Of a DNA stretch of 64,000 nt, positions 45,141 to 55,500 are shown one piece after another. The position numbers and the translations under genes were made by a program. The stretch comes from Opitutaceae bacterium (GTDB lineage: Bacteria; Verrucomicrobiota; Verrucomicrobiia; Opitutales; Opitutaceae): positions 150,197 to 214,196 of the forward strand of contig JANQRT010000045.1 in assembly GCA_028284385.1 (NCBI GenBank), in the 5' to 3' direction. Within the stretch, counting starts at the first letter, position 1, and the number at the start of each line of letters is the position of its first letter. The notes under the pieces were generated by a model, which searched no databases, was not told the DNA's origin, and saw only the letters and a program-made list of their open reading frames with translations.

Positions 45141-46598
45141 CTATCGATTGATGCCAAAGGCCCCAAGATGAGTCTTTGATTCAGACCCTTTTTTACCGAG
45201 CAAATATCGCCCGCCATCGTCGTCGATCGATCTCCCTTGATCAATGCATGGCGAGCCAGGAAGGAGTTGATACCCGTTCAAAGCCTCCATCGTCACGAGA
45301 TCGATATCGGTTCCAGCTCGGCCAGGCTCCGATAGCTTGGGATTCGCTACCAAAGCCCTCGAGTCAGTCGGATGAGGGTCGATACCAAAATAAAGATTGT
45401 TAGAGAACCTCACGCCGTCGCCTTCAGGCTGCTCTCCCCAATTTCCCTCTCCTTCGAAAAAGAATATATTGTTCTCGAACAACGTATGGATGGGCGTTCG
45501 CCCCTCAGGGAAGACGCTCACCTCGAGACCTTTGCGAACGTAATGCGTGTTGTTGTATATATGAATGCCTCGCGCCTTGCTTTCTTTATCGAATCCATAG
45601 AAATAGATCCCTTCCTTGTCATTCTGGCTCACGTTGTATCGAATGACGACATTGCGGTTCCGCCTCTTCATGATTCCGCAAAACCAGAGATTGTCGTGGC
45701 TGTAGTTATATTGTATATACGTGTTTACGCAATTGTAATCCGCATCGAATCCTCCACGATCCATGCCACCGTCACCGACATTTCCATACGCCTCATTATA
45801 CTGGATCTTGATTCCGTCGGTATTGAAGCAGAAAATGCTATGACCCGTATCATAGCGGCTGCTGTTCGCCAGAATATTGCGCTCGTATATCGCGTCTTTG
45901 CTTACACGGGCAATGATGCTGTTTCGACCCGTATGGTCGATGTAGTTTCCCGCTACATACACTTGAGTCCAAAGATTACGGCCAAAAGCGTCCGTCTCCG
46001 TGAACTCCACTTCGCCGCATGAGGAGGTGTTGCCAATACCGACCCCTCCAACGCGGACGATTCGATTGTTCGTTATGCGGAGATCATGAAAGATAGACGA
46101 CTTGAGGCGCTCCATATGGACATGAATACCGCCCCGCTGCTTGCCAGCGACCTTGCCATTCACGTCGTGGATGTAGCAGTCATTGATATAAATATGTTCG
46201 AAGATCCCTTCCCCTTCATCCGCCACAACGCGAATACCAAACAGACTTCCTTGATCGCCATCGCTACCATCCGTATTGGTAATTTCCAAGCCGTCCACCT
46301 CCCAGAAAGAAACATTTTCGAGAAGCAAACCGGCCTGATGCTTTCCTAGCGCATCGATTCGCGGGCGTTCGCCTTGTCCATAGACACCAAGTTTAATGGG
46401 AGCCTCTGAGGAACCGGAGCCTCGAGGTTCAAAGGCGCCAAAAAATCGCTCCCCTCGCTTGAACAGGATCCGATCGCCCGGCTGAAAAACGGCTGCCTTA
46501 AGCGCGTCGAAACCAGCTTGAGAATCGATACGAAATTCTCTCGCCAGGCAGCGAGCGGAAACGAGAAAGAGAAGGGAAATGGCTAGTCGAAATATCAT
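45141..46598 (-). CDS. Secreted right-handed beta-helix protein 2
   Basis: 485 aa. ATG 46598 starts the signal peptide (MIFRLAISLLFLVSARCLA); an upstream in-frame extension to 46667 lacks signal character. Repeated coils such as IYINDCYIHDVNGK, IQYNYSHDNLWFCGIMKRRN, VIRYNVSQNDKEGIYFYG and IHIYNNTHYVRKG give a beta-helix. Paralogous to the protein at 28821 (shared FKRGERFFGAFEPRGSG/FKGQLRLESSGA order and HDVNG, NYSHDN, SQND, IYNN boxes). Family is pectate-lyase/GH-type superfamily; activity unknown. Convergent with the LacI gene. Confidence 0.87.
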   Translation of the reverse strand: MIFRLAISLLFLVSARCLAREFRIDSQAGFDALKAAVFQPGDRILFKRGERFFGAFEPRGSGSSEAPIKLGVYGQGERPRIDALGKHQAGLLLENVSFWEVDGLEITNTDGSDGDQGSLFGIRVVADEGEGIFEHIYINDCYIHDVNGKVAGKQRGGIHVHMERLKSSIFHDLRITNNRIVRVGGVGIGNTSSCGEVEFTETDAFGRNLWTQVYVAGNYIDHTGRNSIIARVSKDAIYERNILANSSRYDTGHSIFCFNTDGIKIQYNEAYGNVGDGGMDRGGFDADYNCVNTYIQYNYSHDNLWFCGIMKRRNRNVVIRYNVSQNDKEGIYFYGFDKESKARGIHIYNNTHYVRKGLEVSVFPEGRTPIHTLFENNIFFFEGEGNWGEQPEGDGVRFSNNLYFGIDPHPTDSRALVANPKLSEPGRAGTDIDLVTMEALNGYQLLPGSPCIDQGRSIDDDGGRYLLGKKGSESKTHLGAFGINR

Positions 46599-46831
46599 TG
46601 CGTCATCCTGGAAACGGCATTCACCCAATCCGGCCTGGGATTGACTGAATCGGCGGGCGTCGGTCATCCCCTGCTTGCGGCTCGCTAACTGTTTGATACT
46701 TCCCAGCGAAACGCAATGGCGAACAAACGGGACGCGTCACAGAATTCAGGAACCTCTTCTGGAAGCTACCATTGTTGATTGTATTTGAATTTTGGATAAT
46801 ATAGCCGCCCCAGACCATAAGGAGCCGTCCC

Positions 46832-47719
46832 TCAAGGACAATTGCTCCAAAGCTCCTTAGTCAGAGCAGTCGCAGCAACGATAGCCGGCTCGTTGGCTCG
46901 CGATTTTCTGTAAGCGAAGCTAAGGACGCAGCTGAGGGGACGATCGCCCTTCCAGACGAAGGCTTTTCCTTCCGCCACCAGCCTATCCGCCTTGTGGGAT
47001 TCCATGACGCCGATGCCCAACCCTTTAGCGACAAGATCGTAGCGCATGTCGTCGCCAGTAGATTTGACGTAACTCCGGGGAGATAGACCACGCCGCTGCA
47101 GTTCCTCGTCAATCAGGACGAGGAAGGCGCAGTAGAGATTCGTATAGACCCAGGGGTGTCTAACCAGAGCATCCCAATCGCCATCTTCGATTTCCGGTCT
47201 CCATTGCATGGGTACGACAATGGAAAGAGGAACGTCGGCGAGCTGCTCCAGCTCCAAGTCGCGCAGACCCCGATAGCCGTAGACGAATCCTGCATCCAAA
47301 GTTTCGGTACGAATAGCATCGATGATGCGGCTGGAGTCGGAAGCGACGAAATTCAGCTCGAGCCCGGGGTGCTCTTCCCTCAGACGTCCCGCCAGCTCGC
47401 TGGCCTTGAGAAAGGAGGGTTGGCAATTGAGGCCGATCTCCAAGCCTCCAAGGACCTGCCCTCTCAAAGAAGCCGCTTGAGTGGAGATTTCAACGGCCGC
47501 TGCGAGAAGGCGTTCCGCCTTATCCCGTATCGAGATGCCTTCGCTGGTCAGCTTCATGCCTTTGGTCGAGCGTTCAAACAGGCGGATACCAAGCTCTTCC
47601 TCGAGCGCCTTGACATGAGCGCTCACAGATGGCGGCGTCGTGTAGAGACGTTTCGCCGCTTTCGTCACGCTTTCCTCCTCGACGACCGCTAGGAAGGATT
47701 TGACTTGGTAGATCTCCAT
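46832..47719 (-). CDS. LysR-family transcriptional regulator
   Basis: 295 aa. N-terminal winged HTH (residues 1-60: MEIYQVKSFLAVVEEESVTK, AKRLYTTPPSVSAHVKALEE, GIRLFERSTKGMKLTSEG) and a periplasmic-binding-like effector domain. It is divergent from the rhodanese gene (126 bp between starts), the usual arrangement for LysR control of the neighbour. The ligand is unknown; sulfur or amino acid-related effectors would fit the rhodanese. Confidence 0.93.
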   Translation of the reverse strand: MEIYQVKSFLAVVEEESVTKAAKRLYTTPPSVSAHVKALEEELGIRLFERSTKGMKLTSEGISIRDKAERLLAAAVEISTQAASLRGQVLGGLEIGLNCQPSFLKASELAGRLREEHPGLELNFVASDSSRIIDAIRTETLDAGFVYGYRGLRDLELEQLADVPLSIVVPMQWRPEIEDGDWDALVRHPWVYTNLYCAFLVLIDEELQRRGLSPRSYVKSTGDDMRYDLVAKGLGIGVMESHKADRLVAEGKAFVWKGDRPLSCVLSFAYRKSRANEPAIVAATALTKELWSNCP

Positions 47720-47845
47720 GGTCTGCGAGAAGTTTGATTTGCCGGGCTAACAAGTCGAGTACGATGACGCTCCTAGCCTTCGCGATTCCCGAAGGGGGTA
47801 TTCAGATCATGCAAATGGACGAGAACACAGACTTTCGCTAAGATA

Positions 47846-48238
47846 ATGGTCATGACTCAGACGATTGAAGAGCAAGCGGTTTCTCATTTCGAAGGGAAAC
47901 TGAAATTCGAGACCGATCCGGCCGATGTGTACAAGTCGATCCTGGCTGGCGACTTTGAGAGCGTGATCCTTGATGTGCGCAGCCCACAAGCCTATGCTAA
48001 GAGCCATATCCCCGGATCGATCAACCTTCCAAGCGGCTTTGTCGACCACGCCGATCCGCTTCCACTCGATCGGCCGCTGATCGTCTACTGCTGGGGTCCT
48101 GGCTGCAATGGCGCCACCAAAGCGGCGGCGCGATTGATCAGGCAAGGCTACAGCGTCAAGGAGATGATCGGAGGCATTGAATACTGGGAAGACAAGGAAC
48201 GCTACCCGGTCGAACGCGAGAACCTGCCTCAATGCTAG
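47846..48238 (+). CDS. Rhodanese-like sulfurtransferase
   Basis: 130 aa, no signal peptide, single rhodanese domain. Substrate loop CWGPGCN with catalytic Cys82 (YCWGPGCNGATKAA), and DVRSPQAYAKSHIPGSINLP as the typical N-terminal loop. It would transfer sulfane sulfur in the cytoplasm. Divergent from LysR and 137 bp upstream of an EamA transporter; the loop type and context resemble genes for amino acid or thiol export and sulfur detoxification, but this is inference. Start ATG 47846 or 47852 (Met3) both possible. Confidence 0.92.
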   Translation: MVMTQTIEEQAVSHFEGKLKFETDPADVYKSILAGDFESVILDVRSPQAYAKSHIPGSINLPSGFVDHADPLPLDRPLIVYCWGPGCNGATKAAARLIRQGYSVKEMIGGIEYWEDKERYPVERENLPQC

Positions 48239-48375
48239 CCACCGCAAGCAACGATTTCGGTCGCCTGAAGCCTGGAACGGTAAGCTGTCTCCTGCGCCAA
48301 GATCGCCGTTTCTTTCGGCATGTGATTTAAGAGTCGCTTTTTTCGATCTTAGGTTTACGCAGCAGTTTCTGGGAA

Positions 48376-49272
48376 ATGGAAAGGAAATCAACAGCGCCGC
48401 AATGGAAGATCGTTCTCGCGTTTGCCTCGCTCTACATCATCTGGGGATCTACCTATCTCGCAATCAAGGTGGCAATCGAGACCATGCCGCCATTCATCAT
48501 GGCCACCACGCGCTTCGCGCTCGCGGGAGTTATTCTCTACCTTTTTGCTCGCTACCGAGGCGCTCGGGCGCCGACGCTTGAACAATGGAAGCATAGCCTA
48601 ATCGTTGGGGCGCTTTTAATCGCTGGCGGAAACGGCTTGGTTTCCCTTGCGGAGAAATGGGTGGATTCGAGCATGGCAGCGCTCCTAGTCGCTTCCAACC
48701 CCTTGTTCATGGCCCTTTTCGGCTGGTTGGGAAAGGTCCAAGACAGGCCAAGCTCCCGAGGATGGGGATACCTTGCTATCGGATTCGTTGGCGTTGGCTT
48801 GCTTGTAAGCTCCAATGGATACGACTCGGGACATGGCTCGACTTGGGGCAACGCCTTGATCATTGTCGCGGTGCTCTCATGGACCTTTGGTACCGTAATT
48901 TCCAAGCGTCATCCCCAAGAAATAGATCTCTGGCTACAGTCTGGCATGCAAATGCTTTGCGGCGGAATCGTATGCCTATTCGCTGGATCCCTGCTTGGAG
49001 AGTTTAGCGAAATCAACGTATCCGAAATTTCCCTTCGTTCATGGAGCGCCTTTCTCTATCTATTGGTTTTCGGCTCGCTGGCAGGCTTCACTTCCTACGT
49101 CTACCTACTGAAGCATCGCTCCCCTTCTGCAGTGTCATCTCATGCCTACGTGAACCCATTAGTCGCCTTTATCCTGGGCTGGCTGATTCTTGGCGAGACG
49201 CTTTCGCTCGCCGGCGCCATCGGCGCAGCCTTAGCGGTCTTTTCCGTTTTCGAATTATTGAGAAAAAAGTGA
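48376..49272 (+). CDS. EamA-family (DMT) transporter
   Basis: 298 aa with about ten predicted membrane helices in two repeats (ASLYIIWGSTYLAIKVAIET, GFTSYVYLLKHRSPSAVSSH, YVNPLVAFILGWLILGETL). A drug/metabolite or amino acid exporter of the inner membrane. It is 137 bp downstream of the rhodanese gene on the same strand and next to LysR, so likely in the same regulon. Substrate unknown. Confidence 0.93.
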   Translation: MERKSTAPQWKIVLAFASLYIIWGSTYLAIKVAIETMPPFIMATTRFALAGVILYLFARYRGARAPTLEQWKHSLIVGALLIAGGNGLVSLAEKWVDSSMAALLVASNPLFMALFGWLGKVQDRPSSRGWGYLAIGFVGVGLLVSSNGYDSGHGSTWGNALIIVAVLSWTFGTVISKRHPQEIDLWLQSGMQMLCGGIVCLFAGSLLGEFSEINVSEISLRSWSAFLYLLVFGSLAGFTSYVYLLKHRSPSAVSSHAYVNPLVAFILGWLILGETLSLAGAIGAALAVFSVFELLRKK

Positions 49273-49403
49273 TTCAGGAACAGGCCATCAACCTTTCTCA
49301 ACGAACTTGTAACTAAAACCTATTCCCGCGAAGCGGAAAAGGACGGAGGGCATCTCGTATCCCGCCGTAGCCTTGCCTTGGCGGAGGAAGAGATTCCACT
49401 CTT

Positions 49404-50504
49404 CTAACTTGCTGGGGGAGCCGTTGTCTCGCCAATAACCTTGATGCCTTCAACAAGATTATGTCTTCGCTGGCCAGCGGGATTCCGCATGCGGTCGATC
49501 AGCCTTATTACACTAGATACGCCCATTTCCTGAAAAGGAACGTTGATGGTCGTCAACTGCTTTTGAGAAGCCGGAGGAACGATGCCATCAAAACCGGTAA
49601 TCGAGCAGTCCTTCGGAATGCTGATCCCGCGCTTCTCGAGTCGAGACATAAGATCGTATGCTTGGTGATCAGCAGCGCATACCCATGCCGTCACCCCATT
49701 TTGGATACCTTCCACAACTTGATTTTCCAGCTCGGGCAATTCGATGCGATCATTCTTGCGAACGTTCAGAGCCCACCTGTCCTCGAAAGCCAATCCCAGT
49801 CGGTAGAGACTGTCCACGAAGGCCCCGAAGCGACGGTAGAGCCAAGGCGCTTCCACCGAATATTTCCAAGTATAGAACCCGATTTTCTTATGTCCGAGCT
49901 CGGCCAAGTGGGCCACCATTTGGTAGATGCCGGAATGATGGTCGACATCGATACAGTCCACGCCCCCTTCGCTGTAGTCTTCCGCAATGGATACGGTGGA
50001 AATCTTCTTGGACATCGATACGATAGTATCCACCGTGAACGGGAAAATCAGGATAGCCCCATTCCAGCGGCTCTTTCCGCTTCGCATGCCTTTCGGAAAT
50101 CGATTCTCGTGAATCTGGGCATCGAGTTCGGCGGGATCGATGTAACGAACATCCAATGACAGGCTTTCCATGGCCGCTCTCTCGCTAATGCCCTTAAGCA
50201 AGTACTGGGAGGTGGCCGGAATTTCTACCATATCGTCCCGCACGCCAATCAGCACCCCTATGTCGCTGTGCCGTTTCTTAACGCGGTCCTTAGTCGCCCT
50301 TTGTCCCTTGTAACGATAGCCAAGCTGGGCTGCCAGCTCTAAAACGCGGGCTCGCGTGTCCGGATTGATCTTGGGATGGTTGGAGAAGCATCGCGACACA
50401 GTCGTGCGATCGATGTCCAGCTGATCCGCGATCATCTGCTGATTCACTTTGGCCATAACCAAGTTGGTAGGCATCTCTCCGCTTCGCATCAACCGAAAAT
50501 CCAT
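49404..50504 (-). CDS. LacI-family regulator of xylan-type locus
   Basis: Up to 366 aa. The HTH is VNQQMIADQLDIDRTTVSRC with IN-PDTRARVLELAAQLGYR following; the effector domain has ISIPKDCSITGFDG and SVIRLIDRMRN features. Starts at Met1, Met11 or Met17 (50456) are possible; none has a clear ribosome binding site. The gene follows the GH43 stop by 17 bp, so it is cotranscribed with it. A 16-bp palindrome found both in the GH43/TonB gap and upstream of the PhyH-MFS unit is its probable operator (inference from symmetry, spacing and location). Confidence 0.92.
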   Translation of the reverse strand: MDFRLMRSGEMPTNLVMAKVNQQMIADQLDIDRTTVSRCFSNHPKINPDTRARVLELAAQLGYRYKGQRATKDRVKKRHSDIGVLIGVRDDMVEIPATSQYLLKGISERAAMESLSLDVRYIDPAELDAQIHENRFPKGMRSGKSRWNGAILIFPFTVDTIVSMSKKISTVSIAEDYSEGGVDCIDVDHHSGIYQMVAHLAELGHKKIGFYTWKYSVEAPWLYRRFGAFVDSLYRLGLAFEDRWALNVRKNDRIELPELENQVVEGIQNGVTAWVCAADHQAYDLMSRLEKRGISIPKDCSITGFDGIVPPASQKQLTTINVPFQEMGVSSVIRLIDRMRNPAGQRRHNLVEGIKVIGETTAPPAS

Positions 50505-50521
50505 TTACTGCGGTCGCTGAT

Positions 50522-52165
50522 TTAGGAATCCGAACTTCGGCTTCCAGCTGCCTCTTCCATGACAGGAGGGCGTTTGGCTTCGTTTCGCTCTCCATACTCG
50601 AAGAAATCGAAGTCCGCATAATGTCCCCTGCCGCTGATATCCTGGCAACACAAGCCGATAAAGGCTCCCGTGAAATTGGCATGAGCTCCAGCGCATTCGT
50701 CGGACATCACGGAAGCATCGATTTTTTCCTGAATCCCGATCCAGCTGTATCCATCGAATGAATAAGAAAAGCGAAGCTCGTCGTAATCAACATCCGCTCG
50801 CAGCCACACAGATCCTTCTTCCGGAATTGAAATGGGACTGACGGGCGAGGTATAGGATTCACTGTTCTCGGCAAATGCCATGTCTAGCACGCGACCGAGT
50901 TCCTCGTCTAGAGTGATATACAAATAGCAATAGTTCCTGGCCCCGTAATAATAGACCAGTCCGGCCATCTGCTGGAAATTTCGAGGATCGAAGTCTACCA
51001 TCGTCGTTGCCGAGAATCGAAAGGCCTGCTGGCGCCGAGCGATCAGGCTTTGCTCGAAAGGCGTGCAGATCGATCTCCCGCCTCTCATGCGAAGATAGCC
51101 GGATCGGTCCGAGGTATTAATGTCTCTCGGATCGAGAGCGACGCGAAGCGTCTGGAAGCTGGGCAATAGATTTGGCGAGTCGAAATCGTCGCGTTCGAAA
51201 ATTCTCGTATTGGATGATTGGATATTGTCAGGACCTTCCACGTAGACTTGCGGTTCATTGCCACCCGCATCTAGCTCTAGCCAATCGTCCTCCGTCCAAC
51301 GCATCTTTTGGATAGCCGTTTCACGACCCATCACGCAGCGACCTCGATTGGGAATTGGGCGACCACAGAGGTGGACCAGATAAGTTTCGCCTTCGGACGT
51401 TTCCACGATATCCCCATGTCCTGCCCTTTGCAGAGCGGCCTCCGCATGTCCAACGGAAGTGAGTATCGGATTATTGGGCGCGATTTCAAAAGGACCGAAA
51501 ATGTTTCGGGAGCGAGCAAGCGAAACGGCATGATCGAATCCCGTTCCTCCTTCGGCAGTCATCAGGTAATAGTATCCGTCTCGCTTATACATGTGAGGGC
51601 CTTCTGTACATCCCAGATCAGACCCTTTGAAGATCATACGCGGTTCTCCGACCAGCCTCTGATCTTTGGGACAGAATTGCTGAATACTGATGCCGTAGAA
51701 GGAATTTCGCCGCGGACGATGATCCCATATCATGTTTAGGAGCCACTTGCGCCCGTCGTCGTCATGGAAGATCGATGGATCGAACCCGCTGCTGTTCAAG
51801 TAGACAGGATCCGACCAGTCACCCTCGATCGTTTTCGAAGTGACTAGATAATTATTGCCAATCTTGAAGTTTCCCTCAAGTCGCTTGATGTCGGAATAGG
51901 CAAGATAGAACAAGCCATCGCTCCAACTTAGGCAAGGCGCCCAAACGCCTCCCGAATTCGGGTTGCCAAGCATGTTTAACTGAGAGGGGCGATTTAATGG
52001 TCGGGTTACCAGGCTCCAATTCGCTAGATCAGTCGAGTGATGAATCTGCACGCCTGGAAACCATTCGAAGGTAGAAGTCGCTATATAATAGTCTTGTCCG
52101 ACCCGCGCGATCGAAGGGTCTGGATTAAAGCCTTTCAGGATTGGGTTCTTTATGAATTTTGGCAT
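50522..52165 (-). CDS. xynB: Cytoplasmic GH43 beta-xylosidase
   Basis: 547 aa, no signal peptide, so it acts on imported oligosaccharides. The N-terminal five-bladed propeller matches the GH43 subfamily of Bacillus XynB closely: NPILKGFNPDPSIARVGQDY (base Asp16), YIATSTFEWFPGVQIHHS, GNPNSGGVWAPCLSWSDG, LNSSGFDPSIFHDDDG (Asp) and CTEGPHMYKRDGYYYL (acid Glu); a second beta-sandwich domain completes it. It removes xylose from the non-reducing ends of xylo-oligosaccharides. Promoter region carries an operator-like site at 52186. Cotranscribed with LacI downstream, divergent from the TonB receptor 52544. Confidence 0.93.
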   Translation of the reverse strand: MPKFIKNPILKGFNPDPSIARVGQDYYIATSTFEWFPGVQIHHSTDLANWSLVTRPLNRPSQLNMLGNPNSGGVWAPCLSWSDGLFYLAYSDIKRLEGNFKIGNNYLVTSKTIEGDWSDPVYLNSSGFDPSIFHDDDGRKWLLNMIWDHRPRRNSFYGISIQQFCPKDQRLVGEPRMIFKGSDLGCTEGPHMYKRDGYYYLMTAEGGTGFDHAVSLARSRNIFGPFEIAPNNPILTSVGHAEAALQRAGHGDIVETSEGETYLVHLCGRPIPNRGRCVMGRETAIQKMRWTEDDWLELDAGGNEPQVYVEGPDNIQSSNTRIFERDDFDSPNLLPSFQTLRVALDPRDINTSDRSGYLRMRGGRSICTPFEQSLIARRQQAFRFSATTMVDFDPRNFQQMAGLVYYYGARNYCYLYITLDEELGRVLDMAFAENSESYTSPVSPISIPEEGSVWLRADVDYDELRFSYSFDGYSWIGIQEKIDASVMSDECAGAHANFTGAFIGLCCQDISGRGHYADFDFFEYGERNEAKRPPVMEEAAGSRSSDS

Positions 52166-52185
52166 ACCCTAAAATTTTTAATTTT

Positions 52186-52201
52186 TATCACAAAAATGCA
52201 C
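52186..52201. promoter_or_regulatory. Weak copy of 16-bp operator before xynB
   Basis: In minus orientation GTGCATTTTTGTGATA, 13 of 16 bases identical to the perfect copy at 52323-52338. It lies 21-36 bp upstream of the GH43 ATG, where bound protein would block initiation. Confidence 0.55.
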
Positions 52202-52322
52202 TAATTTAGACTGATTATCTTCTTCACGACTAGCTCTTACAGTCTGTGTCTTATAAATGAATGTTACTTCAAAAATGATGCTCTCTATAAATTACATGAA
52301 GCATTAATAAGTAAAATAAAAA

Positions 52323-52338
52323 GTGCACAAAAATGCAC
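52323..52338. promoter_or_regulatory. 16-bp operator GTGCA-N6-TGCAC (strong copy)
   Basis: Plus-strand GTGCACAAAAATGCAC; minus-strand GTGCATTTTTGTGCAC. Matches 15 of 16 bases of the site at 59348. It is about 70 bp upstream of the -35 of the TonB receptor promoter and 158 bp upstream of the GH43 ATG. Candidate binding site for the LacI protein encoded at 49404. Confidence 0.7.
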
Positions 52339-52408
52339 AATAAGCTTGATTACGAGGAAATAAGCGCATTATCGTGCAGCCTTAAATCACGGTGATGCGA
52401 GCGTTTGA

Positions 52409-52437
52409 TTGGCTTGATCAGCAAGATCGGGTATACT
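52409..52437 (+). promoter_or_regulatory. Candidate sigma-70 promoter of TonB receptor 3
   Basis: TTGGCT (52409-52414), 17-bp spacer, TATACT (52432-52437). Transcription would start near 52444, about 100 nt before the ATG at 52544. The TATACT -10 is the same as in the candidate promoter of TonB receptor 2. Confidence 0.55.
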
Positions 52438-52543
52438 CTCAGCGTTCCTCGTCGACCCTTGCGCCGACTCCCCTTCGGCCGAGTACCACCAGCTCGCAGA
52501 TGCGAGCTCGAACTACCTTGAAACAGACTAGATCAACTGACCC

Positions 52544-55500
52544 ATGAATCCCAAAATTGATCATCCCAATATGCGACGAGCTATTGCCTTTTTCACCCCC
52601 ATCCTGCTGGCGCTCGTTCCCATTTCTTCGGGGCAAGACGCGTCCGATGATGCCTCCGACGACGTCTTTGAGCTTTCTCCCTTTACGGTCGATGGCTCTC
52701 AAGATAGCGGCTATCGCGCGACCAATTCAATATCCGCAATGCGGGTTAATGGCGAACTCTTGAAGACGCCCCTTACGATGGAGGTCCTTACCCAGGAATT
52801 CATCGAGGACACTGGAGCCTTGGACCTTCGCGAGTCTCTACAGTATAGCGCCGGGGTCCTTCTCCAAACGCAGAACGATGCCTTGGAACCTGACCAATTC
52901 CGCGATACGGGCGGCGTTCATAATCCTGAAGGCGCCACCAACAATAAGACGAACACGACCATCAAGATGCGCGGCTTCCTTACCGAAGCCTCGCTGCGCA
53001 ACGGATTTCGTCGCCAGCACGCCACGGACTCCATCAATATCGGTCGAGTCGAGGTGCTAAGAGGACCATCGGCTCTACTTTATGGGGTGGGCAATTTTGG
53101 TGGCATTGTTAATGTCATGCCGAAGATGCCGCTGGCCGAAAGGCGCGACTCGCTAGCCCTGATAGTCGGTTCGGACGGTCTTTTCCGCGGCGAGTTCGAT
53201 ACTACTGGTCCCCTTAAGTCGCAAGGTTCTGGATACCGCGTAACCGGTGTCGTCGAAAAGCGTGACGACTGGCTAGACCAGTATAGCTCTGACAAGGTTT
53301 TTATTGCTCCGATTTTCACTTACCAGGCTAGTGAAAGGACTAAGTTCGTCTTCGATTTCGAATACGGCAAGCAAAAGGAAGAAGGAACTAGCTTCCAAAG
53401 CCTCCGCTTGCCACCAGTCGATTCACAGTTCGCCAACGAGCAGCAAGACCGTCTGGAAACGCTTGATCTGATCAGCTTTCCCAACAGGGATCGCCGGACC
53501 TTCCGCTGGTCGGGCGACGACACTTTTATTGAAACGGAAGCTGGCAATGCTCTCATTCAAGTCGACCATAAGCTGGCTGAAAATCTGTATATACAAGCTG
53601 GTTACAATTATTCCTTCGTCGATTTCGATACGAGAGACATCACTGGAGCTGTTGTACAAGGCAGGGGGCCCGTAGAACTCCAGGATTCGGTTCAAACACA
53701 GCGTGTGGTAAACGACGGCGATGACACTGAAGCTCCTGTAGTGAACGGGGCTGTCGTCGAATACCGCTGGCGAGACCAGTTCCAGAAAGATCGTCGCGAC
53801 CAGATACGTGTCGATCTCAATTACAAGATAAACGCCTTTGGCGACAGCAAGCTGCTCTCCTCGACCCATGAGCTGGTAGCGGGTTTCTCCTACGAAACAC
53901 TAGATCGGACGAACTTGGAGCTTCGCTCTTCGGACTGGAATTACAAGAGCCCGACTGATTCCAGCTACTTCACTTTCGGAACCCAAGGCGATGGCAGCCC
54001 TGACACCTCCATGATTAACTGGGACAACGAAATAAGCGATGTATCCAATGAAGGCCTATACGGAATCTATCAAGGACGGTTCTTTGACGATCGTCTCACC
54101 CTAGTAGGGGGCGCAAGATTGGATACGAGCAAGAACGACGTGGTCTTTAACGATTTCCTCAACGACAACCTAGACACCACCACGAATTCCAGCGACGAGG
54201 AGACGACCTACCAGTTCGGAGCCAATCTTGAAGTCGTTGATGGGCTGGCTCTTTACGGCGTGTATTCAGAAGGCCTTACGCCTAACTGGGATGGCCTCCG
54301 CGACAGTACAGGCGGCGTTATGGCTCCAACCAAAGCTGAAGCCAGAGAGATTGGCGTCAAGTTCGATATAATGAAGGGAAAAATCTCCGGATACATCTCT
54401 AAGTTCAAAATCGAACGCACCGGCGTTCCTCGCTACTTCTGGTTCGCGCCTACCACCGAACGGCAGCGTTTCATCACCAATTCAGATATTGTGTATCGAT
54501 TGGATCACTACGTGGCCAACCGCAGCTATGTGGAGTCCGGCGACTCCAATGAATGGTTTGCTCGTCCTGGAGACAATCTTCTCCTGGGTGGCGGCGACCT
54601 GCGAGACATCCTTGATCAGCAAGGATTGTCCGTTGACCTGGAATCCTATGGTACGACCCGCACCATTCAGAACAACAATCGCGGATCCTACCTCGATAGC
54701 TCGCTGCTCACTGCAGTGGAACGTCAAAATCTTATGGATGCCATAGCAGTCGACGGTCGAGACACCCTTGGAAACGGAGGAATTCGGGGTTCCGCTTCCA
54801 GCCAATTCGATGCTGCTCTCGCCACGCTTTCGGACGATAATCCAGGCAACGATGCCATTCTTTTTAGCAAACCGAAGTCCGCAGCCGACAATTCCATCAC
54901 CGACGCTTGGAAGGCCTATATCAATCTTTCGACTCCCGAGGGCGCGGCATTCATGGATAAGATTTTCGCTGAGACCGAGCCAGATCAGACCATTTGGCCA
55001 GGATGGCTCTTCGAAGGCATCTACGATGGCAACCCACGAGATTTGAATATCAACGGAGCAGCTCTCGATGTATCCACCCCCGATGGAGGCGCGACCTCTG
55101 CCAACTACACAGCGGTGGAAGACTCCTCCGAAGGCTACGAGGCTGAAATTCTTTTCACGCCGATCGAGAATTGGCAGACCCGCCTGACCTACTCCAATGT
55201 GAAGCGGCAGCTGGACAAGCCCTTGGCCTTCATTTCGTATCCATACGATGATGACGAGCGTTACTGGGATCGCTGGACTCCATGGTATTTTCCAAATGCT
55301 TCTTGGGGTCTCACCGGAAGATTGGCCACCGATCAGTATCCGGGTGGAAGCGGATCGCTGCCCAGCCGAGATACCAGCGATTTCGTAGGATTTGGATACG
55401 GAGTCGGCCAATCCTTAGACGATACGCCAGAGCACGTTTACTCGCTTTGGAGCGCCTATAACTTCCAGGATGGAGTGATGAAGGGCATCACCTTTGGCTT

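Noticed and set aside
52439..52702. 87-codon minus-strand frame over the start of TonB receptor 3
   Set aside because: Antisense to the conserved signal peptide and ELSPF region.
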